Assembly (NCBI RefSeq): GCF_026250525.1 | Contig: NZ_CP111056.1 | Coordinates: 62,001-126,000 of the forward strand | Length of the DNA stretch: 64,000 nt | Source of the DNA: Chondrinema litorale | GTDB lineage: Bacteria; Bacteroidota; Bacteroidia; Cytophagales; Flammeovirgaceae | Reading direction: 5' to 3' | Shown: positions 17,046 through 25,368 of the stretch, one piece after another | Position numbering within the stretch: position 1 is the stretch's first letter | Layout of the letters: each line of letters begins with the position of its first letter | Notes under the pieces: generated by a model | What the model was told of the DNA's origin: nothing | Databases searched by the model: none | Seen by the model: the letters and a program-made list of their open reading frames with translations, nothing else | Made by a program: the position numbers and the translations under genes

Positions 17046-17759
17046 TTGACTTATGACTTAATCTAACTCACTTTTTCATCTAAATTTTCAAGTCATTAAA
17101 AACTAAGGTAAAAGATCATTTTGAATTATTTAGCAGACACTTATGACTTATTTTGAAAAAATATGCCGTTTTACCAGACACTTATGACTTATTTAAGCTC
17201 TTTTTTTACTTCTCTAACAAACACTTATGACTTATTTTGGAGCAATTTTGAATGATTTTAGCACCTACAAGCAGACACTTGTGACTTATTATTAGGTTAA
17301 ATAAGTCATATATACCTTCTAATTCCATTTAAACAGACACTTGTGACTTAGTGCCAAACACTTTTGACTTATCTGTCTTTAAGTCTTATACCAATAATAA
17401 CAGACACTTGTGACTTATCAATTAAAGACTTTTGTTACAGTAAAACACCCTTGTTATAAGTCATATAGGGCTTATCACCCAACACTTATGACTTATTAGG
17501 CAGCTTAATAGCAGCTCTAACAGACACTTATGACTTATTCTTTATCGATTTAATTCTTATATAAGCCTACTCCAAACACTTTCGACTTATTCTTTACAGA
17601 CACTTATGACTTAATTCAAATACATATAACAAGCTAGTCACTTATGACTTACAACCAACACTTATGAATTACTAAACAGTTACTTGTGACTTAAACACCC
17701 AATACTTTTGACTTAATGAGCAAACACTTATGAATTATTAGCCAAACACTTATGAATTA
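17046..17759 (+). repeat. Iteron array, replication origin
   Basis: About 18 direct copies of a 14-bp unit, consensus ACACTTATGACTTA and usually preceded by CAG or CCA, lie between 17046 and 17759. Start positions: 17137, 17178, 17221, 17275, 17337, 17358, 17404, 17482, 17524, 17576, 17600, 17638, 17658, 17680, 17702, 17724 and 17746, plus a partial copy at 17046-17060. Variants include TTGTGACTTA, TTTTGACTTA and TTATGAATTA. Two half copies are inverted (17301-17310 and 17455-17464). The last six are spaced 20-22 bp apart, the classical iteron pitch. The array lies between the divergent rep and Bro-N genes and contains no gene. Confidence 0.92.
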
Positions 17760-17850
17760 TAGGGTTAAAGTAAACTTTTGGCTATCAGTTAGTTATAGGC
17801 AAATTTAGAAATGTATACCTTTTAAAATTTAAACATATGTTATAATTTTA

Positions 17851-17885
17851 AATTCAAAACTCTAATTTAACAGAGGTTTTGAATT
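17851..17885. promoter_or_regulatory. Inverted repeat before the Bro-N/DinD-like gene
   Basis: AATTCAAAAC (17851-17860) and GTTTTGAATT (17876-17885) form a perfect 10-bp inverted repeat, extended inward by TCT/AGAG with one unpaired base. It ends 14 bp before the ATG at 17900. It could be an operator, perhaps for the DNA-binding product of this gene, or a leader hairpin. Confidence 0.5.
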
Positions 17886-17899
17886 AACAGAAAGAAGAA

Positions 17900-18676
17900 A
17901 TGTTGGATATAAAACTATTTAATTCTCAGGAGATAAGATCGGTAATGTACAAGGGAGAACCACATTTTCTTGTAACGGATGTAATTGCAGCTCTAACAGA
18001 AACTTCTAATGCCAATCGCTATTGGACAGACTTAAAAAGAAGAGAAAAGAAAGCATCCGGAGTTGAATTATACGCACTTTGCGTAAGGTTGAAAATTGAA
18101 GCTTCTAATGGTAGAAAATATGAGATGGAATGTGCTGCAAAAGAAGCTTTATTTAGAATTATCCAGTCTGTACCCTCTAAAAAAGCAGAAGCATTTAAAC
18201 TTTGGTTGGCAAAAGTAGGTAGCGATCACGTAGACGAAAAACTCTCTAAAAGACTTGCAGCCCATCGGAAATTAAAAGAATCGCAGAAAAGATTTTTAGA
18301 AAACATCTCAGACAGAGGGGTTGATGATGTAGGCTTTATTAAAGTAATTGAGGCGGGTGACAATGCGCTTTTTGGAGGCAAAAATATGCATGAAATTTAC
18401 AATATAGACAAGGAAGAAAATCTAGATGATTATATGAATGCTTTGCTGCTGAAAGGGAAGGATTTTGCCACTGAAATATCTAACCTGAATGTGCACCACA
18501 AAGACTTACAAGGAAAGGAAGATATTAGCAAAGAACACGAAGAGCAAAATAAAGGAATTAGAGAGCATTTAATAAGCAAAACTAATTACAAACCTGAAGA
18601 TATTCCACCCGAAGATAAACTCTCTCAAAAAGGCTTAAAACAGCAAAACAATAAAGGTGGGAAATTAGAAGAATAG
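17900..18676 (+). CDS. Bro-N domain protein, DinD-like
   Basis: A 258-residue protein. Residues 1-110 match the Bro-N domain of phage antirepressors (VMYKGEPHFLVTDVIAALT, YWTDLKRREKKASG, KAEAFKLWLAKVG). The C-terminal half resembles DNA-damage-inducible protein D: FATEISN, then EDISKEHEEQNKGIREHL and YKPEDIPPEDKL close to the end. DinD in E. coli is SOS-induced and modulates RecA filaments; whether this protein does so is unknown. The start is the first ATG, preceded by a purine-rich AAAGAAG. It lies between the iteron array and the partition genes, with an inverted repeat just upstream, so a role in plasmid maintenance or in the host damage response is plausible. Confidence 0.75.
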   Translation: MLDIKLFNSQEIRSVMYKGEPHFLVTDVIAALTETSNANRYWTDLKRREKKASGVELYALCVRLKIEASNGRKYEMECAAKEALFRIIQSVPSKKAEAFKLWLAKVGSDHVDEKLSKRLAAHRKLKESQKRFLENISDRGVDDVGFIKVIEAGDNALFGGKNMHEIYNIDKEENLDDYMNALLLKGKDFATEISNLNVHHKDLQGKEDISKEHEEQNKGIREHLISKTNYKPEDIPPEDKLSQKGLKQQNNKGGKLEE

Positions 18677-18716
18677 TCTTTTTTAATTCGAACAAAAACT
18701 GCAAGAAATACGAATT

Positions 18717-18895
18717 ATTCACACCAAATGGTATTATATTTTATGTAATATAATTAGCATTATAATGCATTTTTAAATATTATTTATAATAATTAATATT
18801 ATATTTAGATATAATTATTAGTATTATTTCATGCAATTGATATTGAAATTTATATTTTTTAGCATATATTTGTGTCATTAAATATAATATTTTTT
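18717..18895. promoter_or_regulatory. AT-rich palindromic region upstream of parA
   Basis: About 180 bp of very AT-rich DNA without a gene. It contains the inverted repeat ATTATAT/ATATAAT (18733-18739, 18748-18754), the perfect palindrome GCATTATAATGC (18757-18768) and several TAATATTA-type words. It precedes the ParA start and may hold the parA operator, a partition site or an origin unwinding element. The function is inferred from position. Confidence 0.45.
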
Positions 18896-19708
18896 ATGAC
18901 AGATATATTACATGTATATAATAGTAAAGGAGGCGTTGGTAAAAGCTCCTTATCTTGGGTAATTGGAACTACACTCGCTAAACATTTGGAAGCTGCGGAG
19001 TCATCGGAAAAAGTGTTGATTATCGACCTTGATATTCAGAAAAATATTTCTACTTGCCTTGTTAAAAATCCAGATGAAGTTGAGTACTCGCTCTCAGATA
19101 TTTTTATCAATGGAACAGCACCAGAAAAGGCAATTGTAAACGTATCAGACAATCTGGATTTATTGCCATCTGAAGGAGACCTAGATTCTGTAACAAATTA
19201 CCTTTCGACCATTACCATGGGCAGGGAGTTTCAGTTTAAAGAAAAACTGGAGAGCTTTCTAAAAGAGAATTACAGGATTGTGGTAATCGACTATCCGCCG
19301 AATATAAACCTTCTTACATTAAACGCACTGATAGTATCTGAAGAGCATTGTCATGTGGTGGTTCCAGTAGAGCTTTCATTTCTTTCGCTAGCTGGGGCAG
19401 TACAAGTTGAAGAGCAATTGAACAAGATTAAGAAGTACAATCTGAATCGCAACATAGAGATCGACTTCGTTTGCATTGTGAAGGATAACATTTCTAGGTC
19501 TAATCACGCAAAAATTTCTCAAAGTGAGATAGAAGATCGTTTTAAAGATAAAATCCTTAAAAACACCTTAAAACAAGCTATTGACATTCCAAATGCCATG
19601 GTTTCTAAGTCTACCAACCTTTGGGATTACGATTCGGAGACAAAAGCGGGAGATTTTGTAAATGAACTTGTGGTGGAATTGTGGCAAAAAATGAATGCCA
19701 GTTCGTAA
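18896..19708 (+). CDS. parA: ParA-family partition ATPase
   Basis: A 270-residue ParA/MinD-type ATPase. The deviant Walker A motif is NSKGGVGKSS (about residues 8-17), the A' motif VLIIDLDIQ and the Walker B motif VVIDYPPN. The short N-terminus without a helix-turn-helix points to the small (type Ib-like) ParA group, which does not regulate its own operon. The ATG at 18896 is preferred; a GTG at 18872 would add eight hydrophobic residues unlike the family. ParA forms ATP-dependent filaments or gradients on the nucleoid that move plasmid copies apart. The partner gene follows 18 bp downstream. Confidence 0.92.
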   Translation: MTDILHVYNSKGGVGKSSLSWVIGTTLAKHLEAAESSEKVLIIDLDIQKNISTCLVKNPDEVEYSLSDIFINGTAPEKAIVNVSDNLDLLPSEGDLDSVTNYLSTITMGREFQFKEKLESFLKENYRIVVIDYPPNINLLTLNALIVSEEHCHVVVPVELSFLSLAGAVQVEEQLNKIKKYNLNRNIEIDFVCIVKDNISRSNHAKISQSEIEDRFKDKILKNTLKQAIDIPNAMVSKSTNLWDYDSETKAGDFVNELVVELWQKMNASS

Positions 19709-19726
19709 AATTTAATTGATTGAATC

Positions 19727-20074
19727 ATGAAGAAGCAAGATAATAAAGACAAGTTGAAAGAGAGTTTTTCAATTTTTCAGAAGCAGCAACCAGCAAAAGA
19801 GAGTGAAGAGCCAAAAGAAAAGAAAATTACGGCAGAAAGTAGTACGACAAAAAACAAAGTAGAGGAACCGGTAAAAAAGGCTGAAAAGAAAAAACCAGCC
19901 AGTAATTTGAAAGACCTTTTTGGTGGAGATGAAAATAAAGGTTATTCAGCAGTTCAGGTGAAAAAGCTATATCTCGAAAAAGTGGAAGAGTTGGCGAAAG
20001 AACATAAAACCACAAAAACGCGAGTGGTAAATATCATCATCGAGAATTTCTTGAAAGAGAATGGGATTATCTGA
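19727..20074 (+). CDS. Small ParB-like centromere-binding protein
   Basis: A 115-residue, highly charged protein. The first 70 residues are Lys/Glu-rich and look disordered. The last 45 (YSAVQVKKLYLEKVEELAKE, then KTRVVNIIIENFLKENG) have the strand-helix-helix look of a ribbon-helix-helix DNA-binding domain. Small ParA systems pair with exactly this kind of partner, which binds the centromere and stimulates ParA through a flexible N-terminal tail. It follows parA by 18 bp and is followed by AT-rich palindromic DNA that could be its binding site. Family membership is inferred, not proven. Confidence 0.75.
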   Translation: MKKQDNKDKLKESFSIFQKQQPAKESEEPKEKKITAESSTTKNKVEEPVKKAEKKKPASNLKDLFGGDENKGYSAVQVKKLYLEKVEELAKEHKTTKTRVVNIIIENFLKENGII

Positions 20075-20102
20075 AGTATCAAAACTTTGAATAGCAAGAG
20101 GT

Positions 20103-20260
20103 TAATATCATAAAATATATAATAAAAATATTATATTTTAATAATATTATATATTCGTAATCAATAATATTAGATATTATTATTGATATTTAATATGTTA
20201 TAAACATAATATGTAATACTACAAAATAGTAATAAAATTATAATATTTTAAGTTATATGA
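20103..20260. repeat. AT-rich repeats downstream of parAB, candidate centromere
   Basis: About 160 bp with almost no G or C, made of overlapping AATATTATA, TAATATTA and ATATTATT words. It includes an inverted pair TCAATAATAT (20161-20170) and ATATTATTATTGA (20174-20186). The same words occur upstream of parA at 18771-18830. Repeats flanking a ParA/RHH operon are typical partition sites, so this is a candidate parS, with modest support. Nothing else is seen in the 286-bp gap. Confidence 0.4.
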
Positions 20261-20360
20261 ACACTTGGATATTTGAGTGCGAGATGAAAAATATCAAATT
20301 AGTAAAATGAAAATTTTGAAACAGAAACAATAAATTCAGTACAGCACACAGCTAACTAAT

Positions 20361-20759
20361 TTGGAAATTCAGGAGCGAATTAAAAACCTATTAAATTCAG
20401 AATTACAAAAGGCTCCAAATGTATTTGTAGGAAAAATAGAGCAAAGCGGATTTGATATATGTAATGCAGGTGTAGGCATTATGTTATCTCCATTTGTACA
20501 AGGAATCATCTCAAAGAGAATAGTAACAATTTACTTGAGGCCATCTAAGCAATTCAAATTTGCATTAGCAATGATGTTGTCTGTTAATATTGTATTTTTT
20601 ATAGGTCTCATTTTAGATTTCCAGTCGGGCTGGTATTTTCTTTTTCTTCTATTTGTCCACTTTTTGATTGTAAATCTTGAAGGCTTAAAGAATTACAATA
20701 AGATATTGGAAGTACTAGAACTCTCTGATAAGAAAATAACAAAGAGTAATTTTATCTGA
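20361..20759 (+). CDS. Small two-helix membrane protein, unknown function
   Basis: A 132-residue protein not recognised as any family. Two adjacent hydrophobic helices (about residues 72-90 and 96-113) are preceded by a soluble part with several basic residues. The frame has no ATG before residue 41, and an in-frame stop lies at 20331. The TTG at 20361 is therefore the likely start, or the 5' end has been lost. It is the last gene on the plus strand after the partition module. It could be a plasmid accessory gene or a decayed remnant. Confidence 0.5.
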   Translation: MEIQERIKNLLNSELQKAPNVFVGKIEQSGFDICNAGVGIMLSPFVQGIISKRIVTIYLRPSKQFKFALAMMLSVNIVFFIGLILDFQSGWYFLFLLFVHFLIVNLEGLKNYNKILEVLELSDKKITKSNFI

Positions 20760-20826
20760 AATTACAAGTAAGCAAAAATTCTATTTTGTAATCAGGCAAA
20801 GTCCCAATTTGAGCATTAATGCATTT

Positions 20827-21912
20827 TCACCCAACTGTATAAAGCTCTTTACTTTCTTCTTTGCCTCTTAAGTTAAATTCACCTAATACTTTAAGCTGGA
20901 GCTTATTATCTGGATTTAGAATTTCGGCAAGGTCAGATGAAAGTAACAAGTCTGTATTTAAGCTATTACATAAACCTTGAATTCTAGCAGTGGCATTAAG
21001 TACATCTCCGGTAAATAGAATTTCTTTTTTAATTACACCAATTTCGCCAGCAGTAACATTACCTAAATGAATGCCAGCTTTAAAAGTGGGTACAATTCCA
21101 AAAGTCGCTTTATACCAATCACTCTTTTGCAGCAAAGCATCTCGCATCGCAAAAAAACAATCAATACATCGGGTGTTTAACTTTGGTGAAGCAAGCTTCC
21201 AAGAAACAATAATCTCATCACCCACATACTGATAAATTTCTCCTTCGAAATCGATAATGGGTTCGGCAATGTCAGCATAGTAGCTTTTGAGCAATTTGAA
21301 GTATTCCACATGGCCAAGCTTTTCGGCAATACTGGTTGAAGACTTCATGTCCAGAAACATAAAAATTCTTTCTTCTTCGATAGGGGAGTGGTACTTGCCT
21401 GTGAAGAACTTCATTAGTACACCTTGTCCAATATATTCGCTAATCTCACTATAAAACAAAGAAACAATGAGAGAAGCTGTGAGTTGCAGCACAGTACTTA
21501 AATGGGTAATACTAGTAAAATATTCCAGATATTTATCCCAAACTCTAGGGTCGAATAAACCAGCTTTAATTTCTAAACTGGCGGCAATGGGAAAAGTAAT
21601 GAGTACCACAAAAAAGAATACCAATGTGTAAATGAAAAACTTGGAGCATATTTTAACAATGAATTTTTTGTTGGCAAAAACATTTTCAAGATACTTTATT
21701 TCGATAAAACCTATAAAAAGCCCAACACAGGTTATTGCCAAACTCGACATTATAAAAATTTGAGTATCCATTTGAATGGCAGTAGTAGGTAACTGATTGA
21801 AGCTATCAGTAGCGGCTAATTCTACTATCAGAAAAATCCATCCGGAAAGTAGCCAAATTACTCCAAAGGGAATAATTCTATTGAGATCTCTCTTAGTTTT
21901 TGGTCTTATCAT
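20827..21912 (-). CDS. Membrane-bound class III adenylate/guanylate cyclase
   Basis: A 361-residue protein with four predicted transmembrane helices (about residues 14-28, 50-72, 88-110 and 140-158) followed by a class III nucleotide cyclase domain. Metal-binding aspartates are seen in IFMFLDMKSSTSIAE and YQYVGDEIIVSW. Later motifs include FKAGIHLGNVTAGEIG and LFTGDVLNATARIQ, the latter containing the region that carries transition-state residues. It should make cAMP or cGMP in the cytoplasm; which one cannot be told from sequence by eye. The layout matches the membrane cyclases common in Cytophagales. It is a single gene, divergent from the secreted protease. Confidence 0.88.
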   Translation of the reverse strand: MIRPKTKRDLNRIIPFGVIWLLSGWIFLIVELAATDSFNQLPTTAIQMDTQIFIMSSLAITCVGLFIGFIEIKYLENVFANKKFIVKICSKFFIYTLVFFFVVLITFPIAASLEIKAGLFDPRVWDKYLEYFTSITHLSTVLQLTASLIVSLFYSEISEYIGQGVLMKFFTGKYHSPIEEERIFMFLDMKSSTSIAEKLGHVEYFKLLKSYYADIAEPIIDFEGEIYQYVGDEIIVSWKLASPKLNTRCIDCFFAMRDALLQKSDWYKATFGIVPTFKAGIHLGNVTAGEIGVIKKEILFTGDVLNATARIQGLCNSLNTDLLLSSDLAEILNPDNKLQLKVLGEFNLRGKEESKELYTVG

Positions 21913-22055
21913 TTTTCTATTTACGCTCTCTCAAATATAGATGGATTGTGATAAACATACAGTGCCATTGTCTCAATTACTTTTTAAAAAAGTGGCTATT
22001 TTTTGTTTAATCTGCCTTTTCGCACCCAAAATATTAATTAAATAACAAAATTAAG

Positions 22056-22093
22056 GCATAAAACAATGCACGCCCGTTGCAGGCGCTTTATGC
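22056..22093. repeat. GC-rich stem-loop in AT-rich spacer
   Basis: The 479-bp spacer 21913-22391 holds no credible gene. Its one clear feature is a hairpin with outer arms GCATAAA (22056-22062) and TTTATGC (22087-22093) and an inner stem CGCC/GGCG (22071-22074, 22082-22085). A T-run is lacking, so it is not a terminator. The outline (two short stems, unpaired bases on one side) is loosely like an integron attC site, but the conserved GTT triplet is absent. Confidence 0.4.
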
Positions 22094-22391
22094 TAATTAT
22101 ATATTTAGTTACTGTTTTTAAATATCAAATAACTTACTATTAAATTGAAAAAACTAACTAACACTCGTAGCTTCTACGTACACACACTATCTTGGCATAA
22201 TGCAGACACCCTACTGCAAAAAATGCTATACTATTTTTATGTAATCGCCCATCCGTTTTTGAAATCAGGTTTAAAAATTCATTTTTTTAAGTCTACCTAT
22301 CAACTTCTTCTGACACCTAATATCCATTCAAATTTCCCAAACTATTACTTAATCAACTATGCGATTATTTTTTACTATTAAACATTTCTCT

Positions 22392-25244
22392 ATGAAAATT
22401 CTAGCACATCAAACATCACTTTTAGCATTAATTGTTTGTTTGCTGTTTTATGTAAACAGCGACGCAAATGCTCAAGTTATTGAAAAAGGTAAAGTAAGCA
22501 AAGAGTTAATTAATTTAACTACACAGAATGCGTCACAACGAATCCGAAAATCTACTTCAGTAGACAAATTTGAATCAAGTTTAGATTTACAGGTTTATGA
22601 TGGTTATGTAGTTTTTGATGCCATCGCTTCCGAAAATACTGAAACCTTAAAAGCAGAACTGGCAGCAAAAGGCTGTAAAAAGCTATCTTCTTTTGGTGGT
22701 ATGGTAAGTGGTTTAATGCCAGTAGATAAAATCTCTGAAATGCAGGCGGTTGAATCACTCAAGTTAATAAAAGCTGCCTATAAGCCACATACAAATATTG
22801 GTTCAGTTACCAGTCAAGGTGATGTTGCCCAACTTTCAGACGAGGCAAGGAGTCTGTTTGGAGTTAATGGTACTGGCGTAAAAGTAGGAGTACTTTCTGA
22901 TAGTTACGATAATCTTGCAGGAGCGGCAGATGGTATTGCTTCTGGAGATTTACCCGGAGCGGCTAATCCATATGGTTTTACAAGTGAAGTAGAAGTTTTA
23001 TTAGATTTACCAAGTGGAGGTATTGATGAAGGCCGCGGAATGTGTGAACTAGTTCACGATGTAGCACCCGGAGCTGAACTAGCGTTTTATTCAGCATTTT
23101 TTGGCCAGGCAGATTTTGCAAATGGAATTGTGGAATTGGCCGAAAGTGCAAATTGTGATGTAATTGTAGACGATATTATTTACTATGCAGAACCTATGTT
23201 TCAAGATGGAGTTATTGGGCAAGCAACCGATATTGTAAAAAGTCAAGGAGTCAGTTACTTTTCTTCTGCAGGAAACCAATGGGACGATTCTTATGAAGCT
23301 CCATTTAGAGATGGAGGAACCTATTTGCTAAGTGATATTATTAGTGGTCTCCCAATTGGAAATTATATAATGCACGATTTTGATCCGGGAGAAGGTGTAG
23401 ACATTTTTCAAGAAATTGAGTTTCCAGCAGATGGAGGTTCCTTATTTTTAACAATGCAATGGGATGAACCTGCTGCTTCAGTATGTGAAGGATGTCCAGG
23501 TGCAACCTCTGATTTGGATTTATTTTTAGTACTTGCAGAAGATACCTCTGCTGTTTATTTCAATTTATCTGGTGTTGATTTTAATATTGGAGCAGATCCA
23601 GTTGAGCTAATGGGTATTTCAGCAGGGGGAGCAGTTAATGCTTACCTAGCTATAGGTAAAGTGGCCGATGGTTCTCCAAACCCATCAACAATTAAATATG
23701 TCAGTTTTGATAATTATTTGTTTAACGAATACTTACCTGTAGGCTCAACTGCTTATGGTCACTCAAATGCAAATGGTGCCATTTCAGTAGGAGGGGTAAG
23801 GTATGATAGAACACCAGAATATGGTTTGAACCCACCAGTAAGAGAGGTATTTTCTTCATCAGGAGGAGTACCAACACTGTTTGATATTCAAGGTAATCCG
23901 ATGTATGAGTTAAGATTAAAGCCAGAAATTTCTGCTGTACAAGGAGGTAATACTACTTTCTTCGGTTTTGAATATGAAGGTGATGGATTTCCTAACTTTT
24001 TTGGTACTTCAGCTTCTGCACCTCATGCAGCAGCAGTTGCAGCACTAATGCTTGAAGCCAATGGAAACACCCTTACACCAGATGAAATTGAAGAAGCTAT
24101 GACTTCCTCGGCGATTGATATGGATCCAACGAAATCAACCACTGTTCCTCCCGGTACCGATCCTAAATTCGATTTTGATACAGGTTATGGATATTTAACA
24201 GCTACCAGTGCCATTGCAGAAACTTTGCCTGTACCAAGTGTTTTGAGCCTTTGGGTTACAGATGCAAAAACTGGGGAGGTAATAAGTAAATTAGAAGAAG
24301 GTGATGAGATAGATTTAGCTTTTCTAGAAAGCCCAATTAACATTGTGGCTGAAGCTGTAAGCGGAGATGGCAAGCTGGAAAGTGTAAAATTGCAACTTAC
24401 CGGTAAAGATTATGAAAGAACAGTCCAAAACAGAGAACCTTATGCATTATTTGGCAGAAATAGGTGGTATCCTAAAGTAGGGGATTATAGTTTAGAGGCA
24501 ACACCATACACTAAGAAAAATGCTAGAGGTAGAAAAGGTTTTGCACTTTCAATCGATTTTTCAGTAATCAACTCTGGTAAAGTGGAGCAATATGTAGTAG
24601 TAAATGCTGAAACTAACGAAGATATTATGGTACTTGGAGATACGCTAAACTTGGCTACTTTGGGCACCAAAAAAATCAATATTAGAGCTGAGCTGAACAC
24701 AGAAAATGCCGAAAAAGTAATTATGATACTTTCTGGCAGACAGTTTAGATACTCACAAAGTATAAAGCCACCATTTACACTTTTCCCATCGCATCATGGT
24801 AATTATTTTCCTTGGGTTCCTTATCCTAGAGAGGGAAGTTATAAGATTAGTTCGGTGGTGCATGCTTACCGAAATGGCCATGGTTATGCAGGTGAAAAAA
24901 CAGAGTTTGAATTTGTAGTGATAGATGAGGAAGTTACAAGCCCAAGTGCCAGATATATTAGCCAAGCAGAAGATGAGTCTGAAATCGTTCAAGACAATGC
25001 CATTGCTGTTTATCCGACAGTAAGTACAGGTTTGGTAAATATTTCTTTGCAACTAACAGCCGAAGAAAACGCATTGCCAGTACAACTACGAGTTTATAAT
25101 GGTGTGGGCAAAGAGATGCTAGTAATGCCAGATATTAGAGAGACAGACATACAACTCGACTTAAGTACTTATAATAGAGGAATGTATTTCTTAAAAGCAG
25201 CAGTGGGAGACAAGTTTTACACACAAAAATTTATATTGGAGTAA
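22392..25244 (+). CDS. Secreted subtilase-like protease with T9SS sorting domain
   Basis: About 950 residues from the preferred ATG at 22392 (an ATG at 22359 adds 11 residues before the signal peptide). A signal peptide ends SDANAQ. The peptidase S8/S53 domain has GVLSDSYD (Asp170), AGN (Asn295, oxyanion hole) and GTSASAP (Ser540). Where subtilisins carry the catalytic HGTH motif, this protein has DEGRGMCELVHDVAPGA with Glu213, as in sedolisins. Beta-sandwich repeats follow. A Por-type C-terminal sorting domain of about 80 residues (AVYPTVSTGLVNISLQL onward) targets it through type IX secretion to the surface or medium. It is followed by a hairpin terminator. Confidence 0.88.
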   Translation: MKILAHQTSLLALIVCLLFYVNSDANAQVIEKGKVSKELINLTTQNASQRIRKSTSVDKFESSLDLQVYDGYVVFDAIASENTETLKAELAAKGCKKLSSFGGMVSGLMPVDKISEMQAVESLKLIKAAYKPHTNIGSVTSQGDVAQLSDEARSLFGVNGTGVKVGVLSDSYDNLAGAADGIASGDLPGAANPYGFTSEVEVLLDLPSGGIDEGRGMCELVHDVAPGAELAFYSAFFGQADFANGIVELAESANCDVIVDDIIYYAEPMFQDGVIGQATDIVKSQGVSYFSSAGNQWDDSYEAPFRDGGTYLLSDIISGLPIGNYIMHDFDPGEGVDIFQEIEFPADGGSLFLTMQWDEPAASVCEGCPGATSDLDLFLVLAEDTSAVYFNLSGVDFNIGADPVELMGISAGGAVNAYLAIGKVADGSPNPSTIKYVSFDNYLFNEYLPVGSTAYGHSNANGAISVGGVRYDRTPEYGLNPPVREVFSSSGGVPTLFDIQGNPMYELRLKPEISAVQGGNTTFFGFEYEGDGFPNFFGTSASAPHAAAVAALMLEANGNTLTPDEIEEAMTSSAIDMDPTKSTTVPPGTDPKFDFDTGYGYLTATSAIAETLPVPSVLSLWVTDAKTGEVISKLEEGDEIDLAFLESPINIVAEAVSGDGKLESVKLQLTGKDYERTVQNREPYALFGRNRWYPKVGDYSLEATPYTKKNARGRKGFALSIDFSVINSGKVEQYVVVNAETNEDIMVLGDTLNLATLGTKKINIRAELNTENAEKVIMILSGRQFRYSQSIKPPFTLFPSHHGNYFPWVPYPREGSYKISSVVHAYRNGHGYAGEKTEFEFVVIDEEVTSPSARYISQAEDESEIVQDNAIAVYPTVSTGLVNISLQLTAEENALPVQLRVYNGVGKEMLVMPDIRETDIQLDLSTYNRGMYFLKAAVGDKFYTQKFILE

Positions 25245-25268
25245 ATAGATAATTACAGTTAATACAAG

Positions 25269-25300
25269 CAGGCTTTACTATGTGTGAAGCCTGTTTTTTT
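25269..25300 (+). terminator. Terminator of the protease gene
   Basis: Stem CAGGCTT (25269-25275) and AAGCCTG (25287-25293) is followed by seven T residues, 25 bp after the protease stop codon. Confidence 0.8.
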
Positions 25301-25368
25301 ATACATTTATTGAGTATGAAATCTCAAATAGAAGCAGTGAAATCAGGTTATAACCCTAAAAAACTAAA

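Noticed and set aside
17046..17759. Repeat array as a CRISPR locus
   Set aside because: The units are 14 bp, degenerate, and separated by 6-64 bp of irregular AT-rich DNA, with no cas genes. Position next to a Rep_3 gene fits iterons.
22145..22381. 78-codon ORF upstream of the protease
   Set aside because: It starts at TTG, has no family features and overlaps the protease 5' end. It is more likely chance in a promoter region.
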